This document shows positions 35,053 through 42,980 of a stretch of 64,000 nucleotides of DNA, piece by piece. The notes below the pieces were generated by a model. The model did no database searches, was not told the DNA's origin, and saw nothing but the letters and a program-made list of their open reading frames with translations. The DNA lies in contig CAZLPU010000009.1 in NCBI GenBank assembly GCA_964561475.1, positions 1 to 64,000 on the forward strand, in the 5' to 3' direction. Each line of letters begins with the position of its first letter. Within the stretch, counting starts at the first letter, position 1. Made by a program: the position numbers and the translations under genes. Source of the DNA: CAYUYV01 sp964561475. GTDB lineage: Bacteria; Pseudomonadota; Alphaproteobacteria; JAJFIK01.

Positions 35053-38000
35053 ATGGCAATGTCGGAAGGCGATCAGGGCACCGGGCAATGTCCGAAGACC
35101 GGTGAAAATGTCTGCTATTGCAGTGATCTGTCTGATCTGAGTGGTGACCACGCGGAGCATATGGCGGCCCTCGATCTGGTGAAGCCATCGGATGCGAGCC
35201 ATATCGCGGTCCAGAGCGGCAGCTGGTTTGATCCCCAGACCTGGGCTTCCGGGACCGTACCCGGCGACGATGCCACCGTGTTCATTCCCCAGACCATGAT
35301 CGTCAGCTATGACGGGGAGAGTGACGCGCGCATCAAGACCGTTGGGATCGGCGGCGCATTGAGCTTCTCCCACGAGGTGTCCTCCAAGCTGGTGGTTGAT
35401 ACCTTGGTCGTCGCGCCGAAGGGGCGCCTGGAGATCGGCAGCGCGGATCAGCCGATTGGTGACGGTGTGACCGTCGATATCGTGATTGCCGACAATGGGG
35501 ATATTGACACGGCCTGGGATCCGCAGCTTCTCAGCCGGGGGATCGTCTCCCTGGGCGAAGTGGAGATGCACGGTGCGGAAAAGGTTTCCCATCTGAAAGT
35601 CACCGAAGATCCCATGGCCGGCGATACGAGTCTGACCCTGGCGGCGGTGCCTGAGGGATGGGCCGCCGGGGATACCATCGTGATCGCGGGCACCCAGAAT
35701 GACGGCTGGGGCTGGGACGGCAGCAAGAATGCCTTTCGCGGTGACACCAACGAAGTGGTCACCATACTGTCCATTGACGGACAGACGATCCTCTTCGACC
35801 CGCCCCTGGAGCATGATCATCCCTCACCCAGAGGTGATTTGAAGACCTCTGTCGCGAACTACACCCGGTCCATCACCATTGCATCGGAGAGCAACGCGGA
35901 CAGTGCGGTGCATCACCGGGGCCATGTGATGTTCATGGGGTCCGACGATGTGGATGTCCGCTTCGTGGCGTTCGATGAACTCGGGCGCACGGACAAGAGC
36001 GAGCGCTCCGTATCCGCATCGAGCATTCCCGACGGCGAGATCACGGCGGATGACAATGTGCAGGGGCGTTACGGCATTCACCTCCACCGTCTGGGCACCA
36101 CGGATCAGGACAATCCTGTGGTCCTGGAGGGCAACGCGGTCTTTGGCTCGCCGGGATGGGGGATCGCCCATCACTCCTCCAATGCCATCCTTCATCAGAA
36201 CGCGACATTCGACACCCATGGCGCCGGCTTCGTTGCGGAAAAGGGCGACGAGACCGGTGTGTGGTCCCAGAACATCGCCATCGGGGCGGAAGGGGAGCAG
36301 CGGCTCGAAAAGGACGCCGCTGATGTTCAGGCCTTCGATCTGGCGCGGACCGGCAACGGCTTCTGGTTCCAGGGCCGCATGGTCGAGGCCCATGACAATA
36401 TCGCGGCGGCAACCCGGACCGGCTATGTCTGGATGACCCGGGGCGACACGGCGCCGATTGATCCGGACCTGTTCGATCAACCCGAAGCGCTGGGCGAGGG
36501 CCGAACCAGTGGCGCCAATATTCCGGTCATCAACAATTTCACAGGCAACGAGGCGCTCGGGTCTGAAACCGGGTTGAAGGTCATCAAGGCCAATCCGAAC
36601 CAGGGCCATGATCTGCGTACGGTCATGGAAGATTTCACCGCCTGGGAGGTGCGCCAGGGCGCCCATTTCGAATACACATCCCACTACACACTGCATGATT
36701 TCGATGTGGTCGGACTGCAAAACCCGCCCCGTTTCACCCGCTCCGACGAAGGGATTTCCTTCGGCACCAATGTGACCGACATGGTGATTGCCAATGCCCG
36801 GGTGGACGGTTTCAACTATGGATATGATCTGGCCGGGAACTTTACGTCCGGTGCTGTGCCCAGCGGACGGGACGCCACTGCGGTCAACCAGTATGTGATT
36901 GTTGGCGGGGAGTTGCTCAACATCAACAAGACCGATGTGAAGCAGGCGGATCCGGACAGCTCAAGCCATACCAACCGCTGGCCTGAATTCGTGACATTTC
37001 TGGATCCGGAGGATCTTGAGGGAACGCCCCCGGTGTTGAGTGTCGAGGTGGACCCGCTCACGGTCAGCGCCACCAACGGCATGCGGGAAGCCGTCATTAC
37101 AGGGACAAAAACCGACAGCCTGGGAACCATTCCCATCCCCGCCGGCACGGATACCTACAAGATCGACTATCACGATGTGGTCCGGATCGTACAGGAAGAA
37201 GGGTACTTCACCCGGGACGGCAAGGAAGCCTTCGTCGCGGAGGCCTATTACCAGGACCGGTTCACCGGAGAGATTCTCAAGCAGGGCTACATTGTCGAGG
37301 CTAGCGCCGGCGTGCTGTCCAACCAGTACGGGGTGTTCCGGGCGGAGATTTTTCTAGGGGAGTATCCCGAGGGGAACCGGGCACCCATTGCCCTGGGTGA
37401 GACCGCGCAGACCGGCTTTGAGCGCGCCGTCACCATCGATGTTCTGGCCAATGACCGGGATGAGGATGGCGATACCATCCGTGTGGACGGTCTGGTGCAG
37501 CCGGAGCATGGGTGGGTCAGTGACCAGGGGGATGGCACGATCCTTTACCGGCCGGATTTCGGTTTCTCCGGTGAGGATATCTTCCACTACTGGGTCACAG
37601 ACGGATACGGAGAATTCGTCAAGGCGAGCGTCACAGTGACCGTTGCCGAGGAAAACGCTGGTGAGCCCCTGGTCTATATGGGCAGCTTCAGTCATGACCG
37701 GCGCGACGGCACAGCGCACGATGATCAGTTGACTGGCCGATCCGGTCTCGACCTGCTCAACGGGTTTGGCGGAAACGATACGCTGTATGGAGATTATCGG
37801 AACTTCTTCGATCAGGTGGACAATCCCTGGGAGTCGGACACTCTGGATGGCGGGGCCGGGGACGATTTTCTCGTCGGCGGCGATCTGGGCGACCTGCTGA
37901 TCGGCGGCACCGGCAATGACGAAATCCATGGAGACCTCACCAACCGGTATGATCTCACCCGCTTTGATGCTGGCCAGCCGGGCGCCGATCCCGATGATGA

Positions 38001-38520
38001 CCGCAACGGCGATGACACGATCGAGGCCGGGGCGGGGGATGACCGGGCCGGTGGCGGCGGCGGTGATGACCTGATCAATGGTGGGAACGGGAATGATTTC
38101 CTTGTGGGTGGCCTGCTCACTCGGACCTATTTCTACGCCGGTGACGGGGATGACACCCTGAACGGTGGCGAGGGCAATGACACCCTTGTCGGTGGCGGTG
38201 GTGATGATCTGATTGACGGTGGTGCCGGGGTGAACACGGCCGGTTATCTCGGCAATCTTCTGACCCCGGATGGCACCCTCAACTACCAGTTCATTCTGGA
38301 TGGAGAGGACCTTCAGGTCCGAAGCGGGTTCTTTGGCAATGACAGTATCCGGAATGTGGACTTTCTGGTCTTCAAGGACGGAACCATCACCTATGAGCAG
38401 GCGGTGGGTTTCGCAGAAACCCCGTCCGTAGACTTCGGTGGCCTGTCTTCCGACGCGGTTTTCACCCAGCCCGATAATCCGGTTCTGGCGGATCTGTTCG
38501 AAGAGCCCGTCGCTGGTTAG
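35053..38520 (+). CDS. G8-domain, beta-helix, cadherin-like, RTX secreted protein
   Basis: A 1155-residue extracellular protein, probably exported by a type I system since it has no signal peptide and ends in RTX repeats. Order: a G8 domain (about 50-140, SGSWFDPQTWASGTVPGDDATVFIP), a right-handed beta-helix region (300-620, GRYGIHLHRLG, NAVFGSPGWGIAHHSSNAIL), a cadherin-like domain (about 775-870, VLANDRDEDGDTIRV ... SFSGEDIFHYWVTDG-like), then calcium-binding nonapeptide repeats (GGNDTLYGD, GGAGDDFLVGG, GGEGNDTLVGG). Bacterial G8/PbH proteins resemble CEMIP-type polysaccharide-acting proteins. It interrupts flagellar genes. The stop codon lies inside the dispersed repeat. Confidence 0.85.
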   Translation: MAMSEGDQGTGQCPKTGENVCYCSDLSDLSGDHAEHMAALDLVKPSDASHIAVQSGSWFDPQTWASGTVPGDDATVFIPQTMIVSYDGESDARIKTVGIGGALSFSHEVSSKLVVDTLVVAPKGRLEIGSADQPIGDGVTVDIVIADNGDIDTAWDPQLLSRGIVSLGEVEMHGAEKVSHLKVTEDPMAGDTSLTLAAVPEGWAAGDTIVIAGTQNDGWGWDGSKNAFRGDTNEVVTILSIDGQTILFDPPLEHDHPSPRGDLKTSVANYTRSITIASESNADSAVHHRGHVMFMGSDDVDVRFVAFDELGRTDKSERSVSASSIPDGEITADDNVQGRYGIHLHRLGTTDQDNPVVLEGNAVFGSPGWGIAHHSSNAILHQNATFDTHGAGFVAEKGDETGVWSQNIAIGAEGEQRLEKDAADVQAFDLARTGNGFWFQGRMVEAHDNIAAATRTGYVWMTRGDTAPIDPDLFDQPEALGEGRTSGANIPVINNFTGNEALGSETGLKVIKANPNQGHDLRTVMEDFTAWEVRQGAHFEYTSHYTLHDFDVVGLQNPPRFTRSDEGISFGTNVTDMVIANARVDGFNYGYDLAGNFTSGAVPSGRDATAVNQYVIVGGELLNINKTDVKQADPDSSSHTNRWPEFVTFLDPEDLEGTPPVLSVEVDPLTVSATNGMREAVITGTKTDSLGTIPIPAGTDTYKIDYHDVVRIVQEEGYFTRDGKEAFVAEAYYQDRFTGEILKQGYIVEASAGVLSNQYGVFRAEIFLGEYPEGNRAPIALGETAQTGFERAVTIDVLANDRDEDGDTIRVDGLVQPEHGWVSDQGDGTILYRPDFGFSGEDIFHYWVTDGYGEFVKASVTVTVAEENAGEPLVYMGSFSHDRRDGTAHDDQLTGRSGLDLLNGFGGNDTLYGDYRNFFDQVDNPWESDTLDGGAGDDFLVGGDLGDLLIGGTGNDEIHGDLTNRYDLTRFDAGQPGADPDDDRNGDDTIEAGAGDDRAGGGGGDDLINGGNGNDFLVGGLLTRTYFYAGDGDDTLNGGEGNDTLVGGGGDDLIDGGAGVNTAGYLGNLLTPDGTLNYQFILDGEDLQVRSGFFGNDSIRNVDFLVFKDGTITYEQAVGFAETPSVDFGGLSSDAVFTQPDNPVLADLFEEPVAG

Positions 38521-38595
38521 AGCATGAGGCGTTTAATCCGCATCATGCTCAAGGCCGCGACTGCGGTCCGGCGCCACTGCGCCGCCCTCGCGGAG
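38517..38595 (+). repeat. Dispersed intergenic repeat, copy 2
   Basis: Matches the reverse complement of 1-79 with one mismatch. It begins with TTAG, whose TAG is the stop codon of the RTX gene, then an imperfect palindrome GAGCATGA ... TCATGCTC (38520-38550), then GCGACTGCGGTCCGG and a GC-rich part. Since copy 1 is cut by the window edge, the element may continue towards 38680. Confidence 0.9.
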
Positions 38596-38620
38596 GCGCC
38601 TCGCGCCGTGAGCGAAAAAA

Positions 38621-38677
38621 CTAGGGCGGCGGCCACCCTGTTTAATGGTGATCGTGATTTTGCGCCCGCCGCTCTAG
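38621..38677. repeat. Long inverted repeat downstream of repeat copy 2
   Basis: CTAGGGCGGCGG (38621-38632) pairs with CCGCCGCTCTAG (38666-38677) over 12 positions with one G-T pair, enclosing 33 bases. It lies between the convergent RTX and sugar dehydrogenase genes and may belong to the same intergenic element or act as a bidirectional terminator. Confidence 0.65.
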
Positions 38678-38702
38678 GCGCGGGCTCTCTCGGGGATCAC
38701 TC

Positions 38703-40511
38703 TCAGTCCACGACCTCCGATCGTGCGATCCAGGCGCGGATCTGGTCGATTTCAGCCGTTGAGAGGGGCGCCTCCGGCGGCATGGGGCGGCGCACCCCTT
38801 TGCCACTGATTGCATCCATCAACATGCTTTGTCCCGGGGCACCGGGCACGATCCAGCCGGCCCGCAAAAGCGCGTCGGCCACGGCGGTGCTGTTGTCATG
38901 GTCCAGAATGTCCTGGTGGCAGGCGACGCATTGGGGCTTGAGAACCTCCGCGGCCAGGGTGTCCAGTCCGGCCAGGGTCGCGGCGGTCAACCGGGGGAGA
39001 GGGGCGGCCTTAGCGAAGGCGTGGGGGCGGGCCATGGCCCGGTCACCATCCGCCCGGGCGAGCCGCAGGATCGCCTTGTTGTGGTCTTCCACGATCCAGA
39101 TGCTGCCATCCCGAGCCTGCGCCAGCCCCACCGGAGCCCCCCGGGGCCTCACGCCCTCTTGGGCGGACCAGTCCGTAACCAGATAGACGGCTCTTTTCAG
39201 TGCGGTTCCCGCCCGGCTCTTGTCGAAAGGCTGGAGGGTGCTGGTGCCGGCCCCGTCGATGAGATAGGCCGCATCCGGATCAGCCACAAGGTGGCCCGCG
39301 TCGTCATAGGGAAAGGCCAGAATGCGGTGTCCGGCCCCGGCATAGCCATGGAGGCTTGCCACCAGGGCTCCGTTGGCAAAAGGCGCGAAACCGGCTTGCC
39401 AGTCCACCAGGGACAATGGCGCGCTGTGGGGCGGCAGAACCGCGACAGGAGGACGATAGTCCGGGTTTGCCTCTGAACAGGAAAAGGCCTCCGTCGGCGC
39501 CCAGAGGGGAGTGGGTGTGGTGCTGTCCATGCAATAGGGCCAGCCATGGTGACCGGGCGTTCCCGGGGTGCGGGTGGGTTCGATCAGGTTGATTTCGTCA
39601 TAGGGCCGGTCCGGCGCCCGGTCATCATAGGCATTTTCCGCCTGGTACAGACGACCCTGACCGGTGACCACAAGACCTAGAGAATTGCGTAGCCCCTTGG
39701 CCAGGACCTCGAAGGCGGGGCCATAGCTGCCGTCGGGATTGCGGGGATAGCGCCAAAGACTCGCGGTGGGAGCAGGGCCGGAGCTTTCGACACAGCGGCC
39801 CAGGGTGGTGTCCTGGGCGCACACATCGGTCTGGGCCCCCACGCCGATAATCAGGGCCCCCTGTTTATCGAAGACAAGATCCGTGAGGGGATGGAGGCTC
39901 TTGGATCCATCCTGGCCGCCGGGCAGTCGCTCCAGCACCGTTTCCACCGTGTCCTCAAACTGCCCTGGACTGAACCGGAAGACCCGGCCCGCTTCGCCCA
40001 CATACACCAGACCGTCCGGCCCAAGGGCGAGACCATGGGTGCGGTCCAGATTGCGCTTGAGAATACGCAGGCTGTAGCTTCCGTCCCTATCCTTCACCAG
40101 TCTCCAGAGCCTGCCCTTGTTCGGGGTCCACCGGCCCATGTCGGCGATGATGAAATCATCACTATCCGGAAGGGGCAGGATCGTCCTGGGAAAGAGCATG
40201 TTGTAGTTGCCCGATGGGTCCGTTGCGGATTTGTCCAGCACAAGGCCCATGCAGAACCCGGCGGCGGTTTTCACATCCACCTGGGGGAAGCCGTCGCACA
40301 ATATGGTGGGGTCCGTGCGGTATCCGCTCGCGCCTAAGGATGAGCCCTGGTGATCCGGCCCGGCAGACATGGCTTGGGTCGGCCCGGACAGGATTGCCGC
40401 CCCGGTGACCAAGCCCATGGCTCCTGCCCATGCCCGGAATGCCGTCAGAAACCTCAATGCCGTCTCTCTCTTGTATGGTGCCCGCGCCCTGGATAGTGGC
40501 CGTCCCCGCAT
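38703..40511 (-). CDS. PQQ-type sugar dehydrogenase with C-terminal cytochrome c
   Basis: Predicted periplasmic soluble-glucose/sorbosone dehydrogenase-type beta-propeller fused to a heme domain, 602 residues. After a long basic N-region comes a signal (WAGAMGLVTGAAILSG). The propeller shows DFIIADMGRWTPNKGRLWRL, RTHGLALGPDGLVYVGEAGRVFRF, GLRNSLGLVV, NLIEPTRTPGTPGHHGWPYC and APVGLAQARDGSIWIVEDHNKAILRL. A C-terminal CVACH motif near residue 550 binds one heme c. The ATG at 40511 has GGGAGA upstream. An FNR-type box lies 80 bases upstream. The true substrate is unknown. Confidence 0.8.
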   Translation of the reverse strand: MRGRPLSRARAPYKRETALRFLTAFRAWAGAMGLVTGAAILSGPTQAMSAGPDHQGSSLGASGYRTDPTILCDGFPQVDVKTAAGFCMGLVLDKSATDPSGNYNMLFPRTILPLPDSDDFIIADMGRWTPNKGRLWRLVKDRDGSYSLRILKRNLDRTHGLALGPDGLVYVGEAGRVFRFSPGQFEDTVETVLERLPGGQDGSKSLHPLTDLVFDKQGALIIGVGAQTDVCAQDTTLGRCVESSGPAPTASLWRYPRNPDGSYGPAFEVLAKGLRNSLGLVVTGQGRLYQAENAYDDRAPDRPYDEINLIEPTRTPGTPGHHGWPYCMDSTTPTPLWAPTEAFSCSEANPDYRPPVAVLPPHSAPLSLVDWQAGFAPFANGALVASLHGYAGAGHRILAFPYDDAGHLVADPDAAYLIDGAGTSTLQPFDKSRAGTALKRAVYLVTDWSAQEGVRPRGAPVGLAQARDGSIWIVEDHNKAILRLARADGDRAMARPHAFAKAAPLPRLTAATLAGLDTLAAEVLKPQCVACHQDILDHDNSTAVADALLRAGWIVPGAPGQSMLMDAISGKGVRRPMPPEAPLSTAEIDQIRAWIARSEVVD

Positions 40512-40590
40512 GCCCGTCTCCCGATTTTCCCAAATGCCTGAAGGCGCAATGCCTAGCCTGAAAGTGTGCGCAACTTTAGCACAGCCGATC

Positions 40591-40604
40591 TTGATCCAAA
40601 TCAC
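40591..40604. promoter_or_regulatory. FNR/FixK-type box upstream of the sugar dehydrogenase
   Basis: TTGATCCAAATCAC matches the FNR/FixK consensus TTGAT-N4-ATCAA in nine of ten positions. It is 80 bases upstream of the start codon of the heme-containing dehydrogenase on the minus strand. Regulation by an oxygen-responsive FNR-family factor is inferred from the motif. Confidence 0.55.
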
Positions 40605-40675
40605 CTGAAGCGCTCAGGACCGGTGGTGCCGGGTCAGGAGTGCAAAGTGCTTGTGCGCAACCATAACCTGTTCCC

Positions 40676-40690
40676 TTAGGACCGCCTTAA
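40676..40690 (+). promoter_or_regulatory. CtrA-like box upstream of fliX
   Basis: TTAGGACCGCCTTAA is TTAG-N7-TTAA, one base from the CtrA consensus TTAA-N7-TTAA. It lies 96 bases before the fliX start codon. In Caulobacter fliX is a class II gene activated by CtrA, so the site is in a sensible place. Confidence 0.6.
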
Positions 40691-40785
40691 GAGTGATCGG
40701 GTCATGCTCCCGCCCGGGCCGACCTAATGGGCTGGCCTTTGATTGGATCGGATTCTCAGAACGGATGCGCGGTGCGGGGGATGGA

Positions 40786-41208
40786 ATGAAAGTTGGCGGC
40801 TCTGGCCGGGTTCACTCTTCCGGCGTGCGGGGAAGCGGCGGCAAAAAGGCGGCGTCCGGGTTCAAAGTGGACAGCGCAGGCCCCTCCCAGGGTGCGTCCG
40901 GGCCGGGCCGGACAGGGCAGGTTGCCGATGTGGGCGCCCTTCTGGCCTTGCAAGGCGCGGGCGCGGTGGAGGATGCGACCACGGGCCGGCGCAGAGCCGT
41001 GAAACGGGCCACCACTCTTCTCGATCATCTTGAGGACATTCGCCTCGCCTTATTGGCAGGCGATGTTCCAGTCGCCAGGTTGCGCGGCCTGATGGCAGCG
41101 CTGCGCAACCAGAAGCAGGCGGTCGAGGATCCGGCCCTGTCTCAACTCATTGAGGACATCGAGCTTCGCGCTGAAGTAGAACTGGCCAAATATAAAAGCT
41201 GTCTTTAA
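40786..41208 (+). CDS. fliX: Flagellar assembly regulator FliX
   Basis: Trans-acting regulator that links flagellar assembly to sigma-54/FlbD-dependent transcription in Caulobacter. The 140-residue product begins MKVGGSGRVHSSGVRG, with a disordered Gly/Ser-rich N-terminus, then VGALLALQGAGAVEDATTGRRRAVKRATTLLDHLEDIRLALLAGDVP and ends DPALSQLIEDIELRAEVELAKYKSCL, all typical of FliX. The ATG at 40786 follows a GGGGGA site; an ATG seven codons upstream is possible. In Caulobacter fliX diverges directly from flgI; here about 6 kb with two other genes separate them. Confidence 0.88.
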   Translation: MKVGGSGRVHSSGVRGSGGKKAASGFKVDSAGPSQGASGPGRTGQVADVGALLALQGAGAVEDATTGRRRAVKRATTLLDHLEDIRLALLAGDVPVARLRGLMAALRNQKQAVEDPALSQLIEDIELRAEVELAKYKSCL

Positions 41209-41424
41209 GGGTGTCACGGGGCCGGTGTGGGGCCTCAGGGCTCAACATGCGACGATCACGCTGCGCTGCAAGATTTTTGATGCGCTGCAACATGCTGGCG
41301 GGATTTTGCCACATCGAAGCACAGCGGTCTTACGGCGTATTTCCAAGTTGCTGAAAGCGTGGCCGATTCCTATACTCCGGCCCGCAGTGGTGGGTGGTGG
41401 TCCAGGTTGAAGGGAGGAACCGCC

Positions 41425-41841
41425 GTGGGCGTGAAATTGCCTGACGGTTACCAGCCGTCGGAAGACGAACCTTTCATGAATGAATCGCAGTTGGAGTATT
41501 TTCGGCAGAAACTCCTCAACTGGAAAGACGATATACTCCGGGAGAGCAAGGAGACGCTCCTGACGCTCCAGGATGAGCATAATCAGCATCCGGATCTTGT
41601 CGACCGGGCGTCGTCCGAGACGGACCGGTCCCTGGAATTGCGGGCCCGGGATCGTCAGCGCAAGCTGATTTCCAAAATCGATTCAGCCCTGCGCCGGATT
41701 GAGGATGGCAGTTACGGCTATTGCGAGGATACGGGGGATCCGATCTCGCTCAAGCGTCTGGACGCGCGGCCAACGGCGACCTTGAGCCTGGAGGCTCAGG
41801 AGCGTCACGAGCGCCGGGAACGGGTCTACCGGGACGACTGA
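41425..41841 (+). CDS. dksA: RNA polymerase-binding regulator DksA (one-cysteine type)
   Basis: Secondary-channel regulator of RNA polymerase acting with ppGpp. The 138 residues show the coiled coil (ESQLEYFRQKLLNWKDDILRESKETL ... DLVDRASSETDRSLELRARDRQRKLISKID) with the DRAS(S)E tip region, then SYGYCEDTGDPISLKRLDARPTATLSLEAQERHE. Where E. coli DksA has four zinc cysteines, only one remains, so zinc binding is not expected; this is common in alphaproteobacteria. The GTG at 41425 is chosen because GGGAGG lies seven bases before it; the frame stays open upstream. A terminator follows. Confidence 0.92.
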   Translation: MGVKLPDGYQPSEDEPFMNESQLEYFRQKLLNWKDDILRESKETLLTLQDEHNQHPDLVDRASSETDRSLELRARDRQRKLISKIDSALRRIEDGSYGYCEDTGDPISLKRLDARPTATLSLEAQERHERRERVYRDD

Positions 41842-41886
41842 AGCCGGCCGGATTGAAGAGCGCATTCCGGTTACGAATGCCTGGCA

Positions 41887-41921
41887 CCGGACCCGCATCA
41901 GCGGGTCCGGCATTTCTTGTT
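41887..41921 (+). terminator. Rho-independent terminator after dksA
   Basis: CCGGACCCGC and GCGGGTCCGG form a perfect 10-bp stem with the loop ATCA, followed by CATTTCTTGTT. It begins 46 bases after the dksA stop codon. Confidence 0.88.
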
Positions 41922-42002
41922 GGATCTGGCGGGTCTTGAACGCTCCAATATGGCGGGCGAACGCTCAGGCCGGAGATTTTCCTGGGCGATGATCCTTCAA
42001 GG

Positions 42003-42085
42003 CTTGAAGCCCGCGTTGCCCACGACTGCGCCCCTGCGCCACCCTCTCGGAGGGGCTGCGCACCGTGGGCGACAAGAACGACAGA
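42003..42085. repeat. Hairpin element, diverged relative of the dispersed repeat
   Basis: GTTGCCCACG (42015-42024) pairs with CGTGGGCGAC (42064-42073), one G-T pair, enclosing GC-rich sequence that can pair further. The stretch from CGACTGCG to GGGCGACAAGAAC aligns with 38556-38620 over most positions (shared CTGCGCC, CCCTC, CGGAGG, CCGTG), so it looks like a diverged member of the same intergenic family. It separates convergent dksA and flgH. Confidence 0.6.
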
Positions 42086-42111
42086 GCCCGTTCGATTGAA
42101 CGCAAGCGGCT

Positions 42112-42918
42112 TTAGAACGGGGCGATGATGTCGTAGACCTGCTTCAGGTAGCGTTCCTGCTGCAGATCCGTGATGTGGCCCTTGCCGCCGTAGGAAATCC
42201 GCGCTTCGGCAATCTGGCTGTGATTGATCGTGTTCTGACTGGAGATATCCTCGGGGCGGACCACGCCCATGATCTGCAGTTCACGGACTTCGAAATTCAC
42301 CCGCACTTCCTGACGTCCGAAAATCACCAAATTGCCGTTGGGCAGGCGCTGGACCACCAGGGCCGCCACGGTCAGGTCGATGGTTTCCGCCCGGTCAATC
42401 TGACCGTCCCCGCTGCTGGCGGTCGTGCTGCCGAAACTGGTCAGGGATGCTGGATTGACCGCCTCCGGAAGAAAATTGGCCAGGGACCCTTCCACCCCGA
42501 ACAGATTGGTCAGGTTGGAATCCTCCTGGCTGGTGCGGTTGCGGCTGGTGGAATTGGCCAGATTGGCCCGGTCGGTGATGTCGATGTTGACGGTCAGAAT
42601 GTCGCCGATCTTTGCGGCCCTCTGGTCCCTGAAGAAGGCTGTGGCTCCGGTGCGCCACAGGGAATTGGGCGCATAGACTTCCTGGTCGGGTACGGGCATG
42701 GGCAAGGCCACCGGCGTGTAATCGGGCCGGGAGACAGGGTTGGCGATGGGGGTCAGTTCCGGTGCCCGGCCAACGGACTCCAGCCGATCCAGGGCCGCGC
42801 AGGCACACAGGCTTGCGCCCATGCCGATCACGGCCAGCATACGGAGGATCCGGTTTACCCAGAGGGAACACGGTCTGCCGAACCGGTGAGTGTGCGGGCT
42901 GGTGTCGGTCATGGTCAT
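42112..42918 (-). CDS. flgH: Flagellar L-ring lipoprotein FlgH
   Basis: Outer-membrane L ring of the flagellum. The 268-residue precursor has an N-terminal signal with a lipobox-like GASLCACAALDRLES, then the FlgH landmarks: PNSLWRTGATAFFRDQRAAKIGDILTVNIDITDRANLANST, VAALVVQRLPNGNLVIFGRQEVRVNFEVRELQIMGVVRPEDIS and NTINHSQIAEARISYGGKGHITDLQQ. Its N-terminus is a few residues longer than usual. It ends the flgF-flgG-flgA-flgH operon, 62 bases after flgA, the same order as in Caulobacter. Confidence 0.95.
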   Translation of the reverse strand: MTMTDTSPHTHRFGRPCSLWVNRILRMLAVIGMGASLCACAALDRLESVGRAPELTPIANPVSRPDYTPVALPMPVPDQEVYAPNSLWRTGATAFFRDQRAAKIGDILTVNIDITDRANLANSTSRNRTSQEDSNLTNLFGVEGSLANFLPEAVNPASLTSFGSTTASSGDGQIDRAETIDLTVAALVVQRLPNGNLVIFGRQEVRVNFEVRELQIMGVVRPEDISSQNTINHSQIAEARISYGGKGHITDLQQERYLKQVYDIIAPF

Positions 42919-42980
42919 TGTATCCCCTTGTGGGTCCAGGGACCCGCCTTGACGCCGATCTCGCCGTCTCGTGGGCCGGT

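Noticed and set aside
35053..40511. Genomic island with mobility genes around the RTX gene
   Set aside because: No integrase, transposase, tRNA or target-site duplication seen; only the small palindromic repeat.
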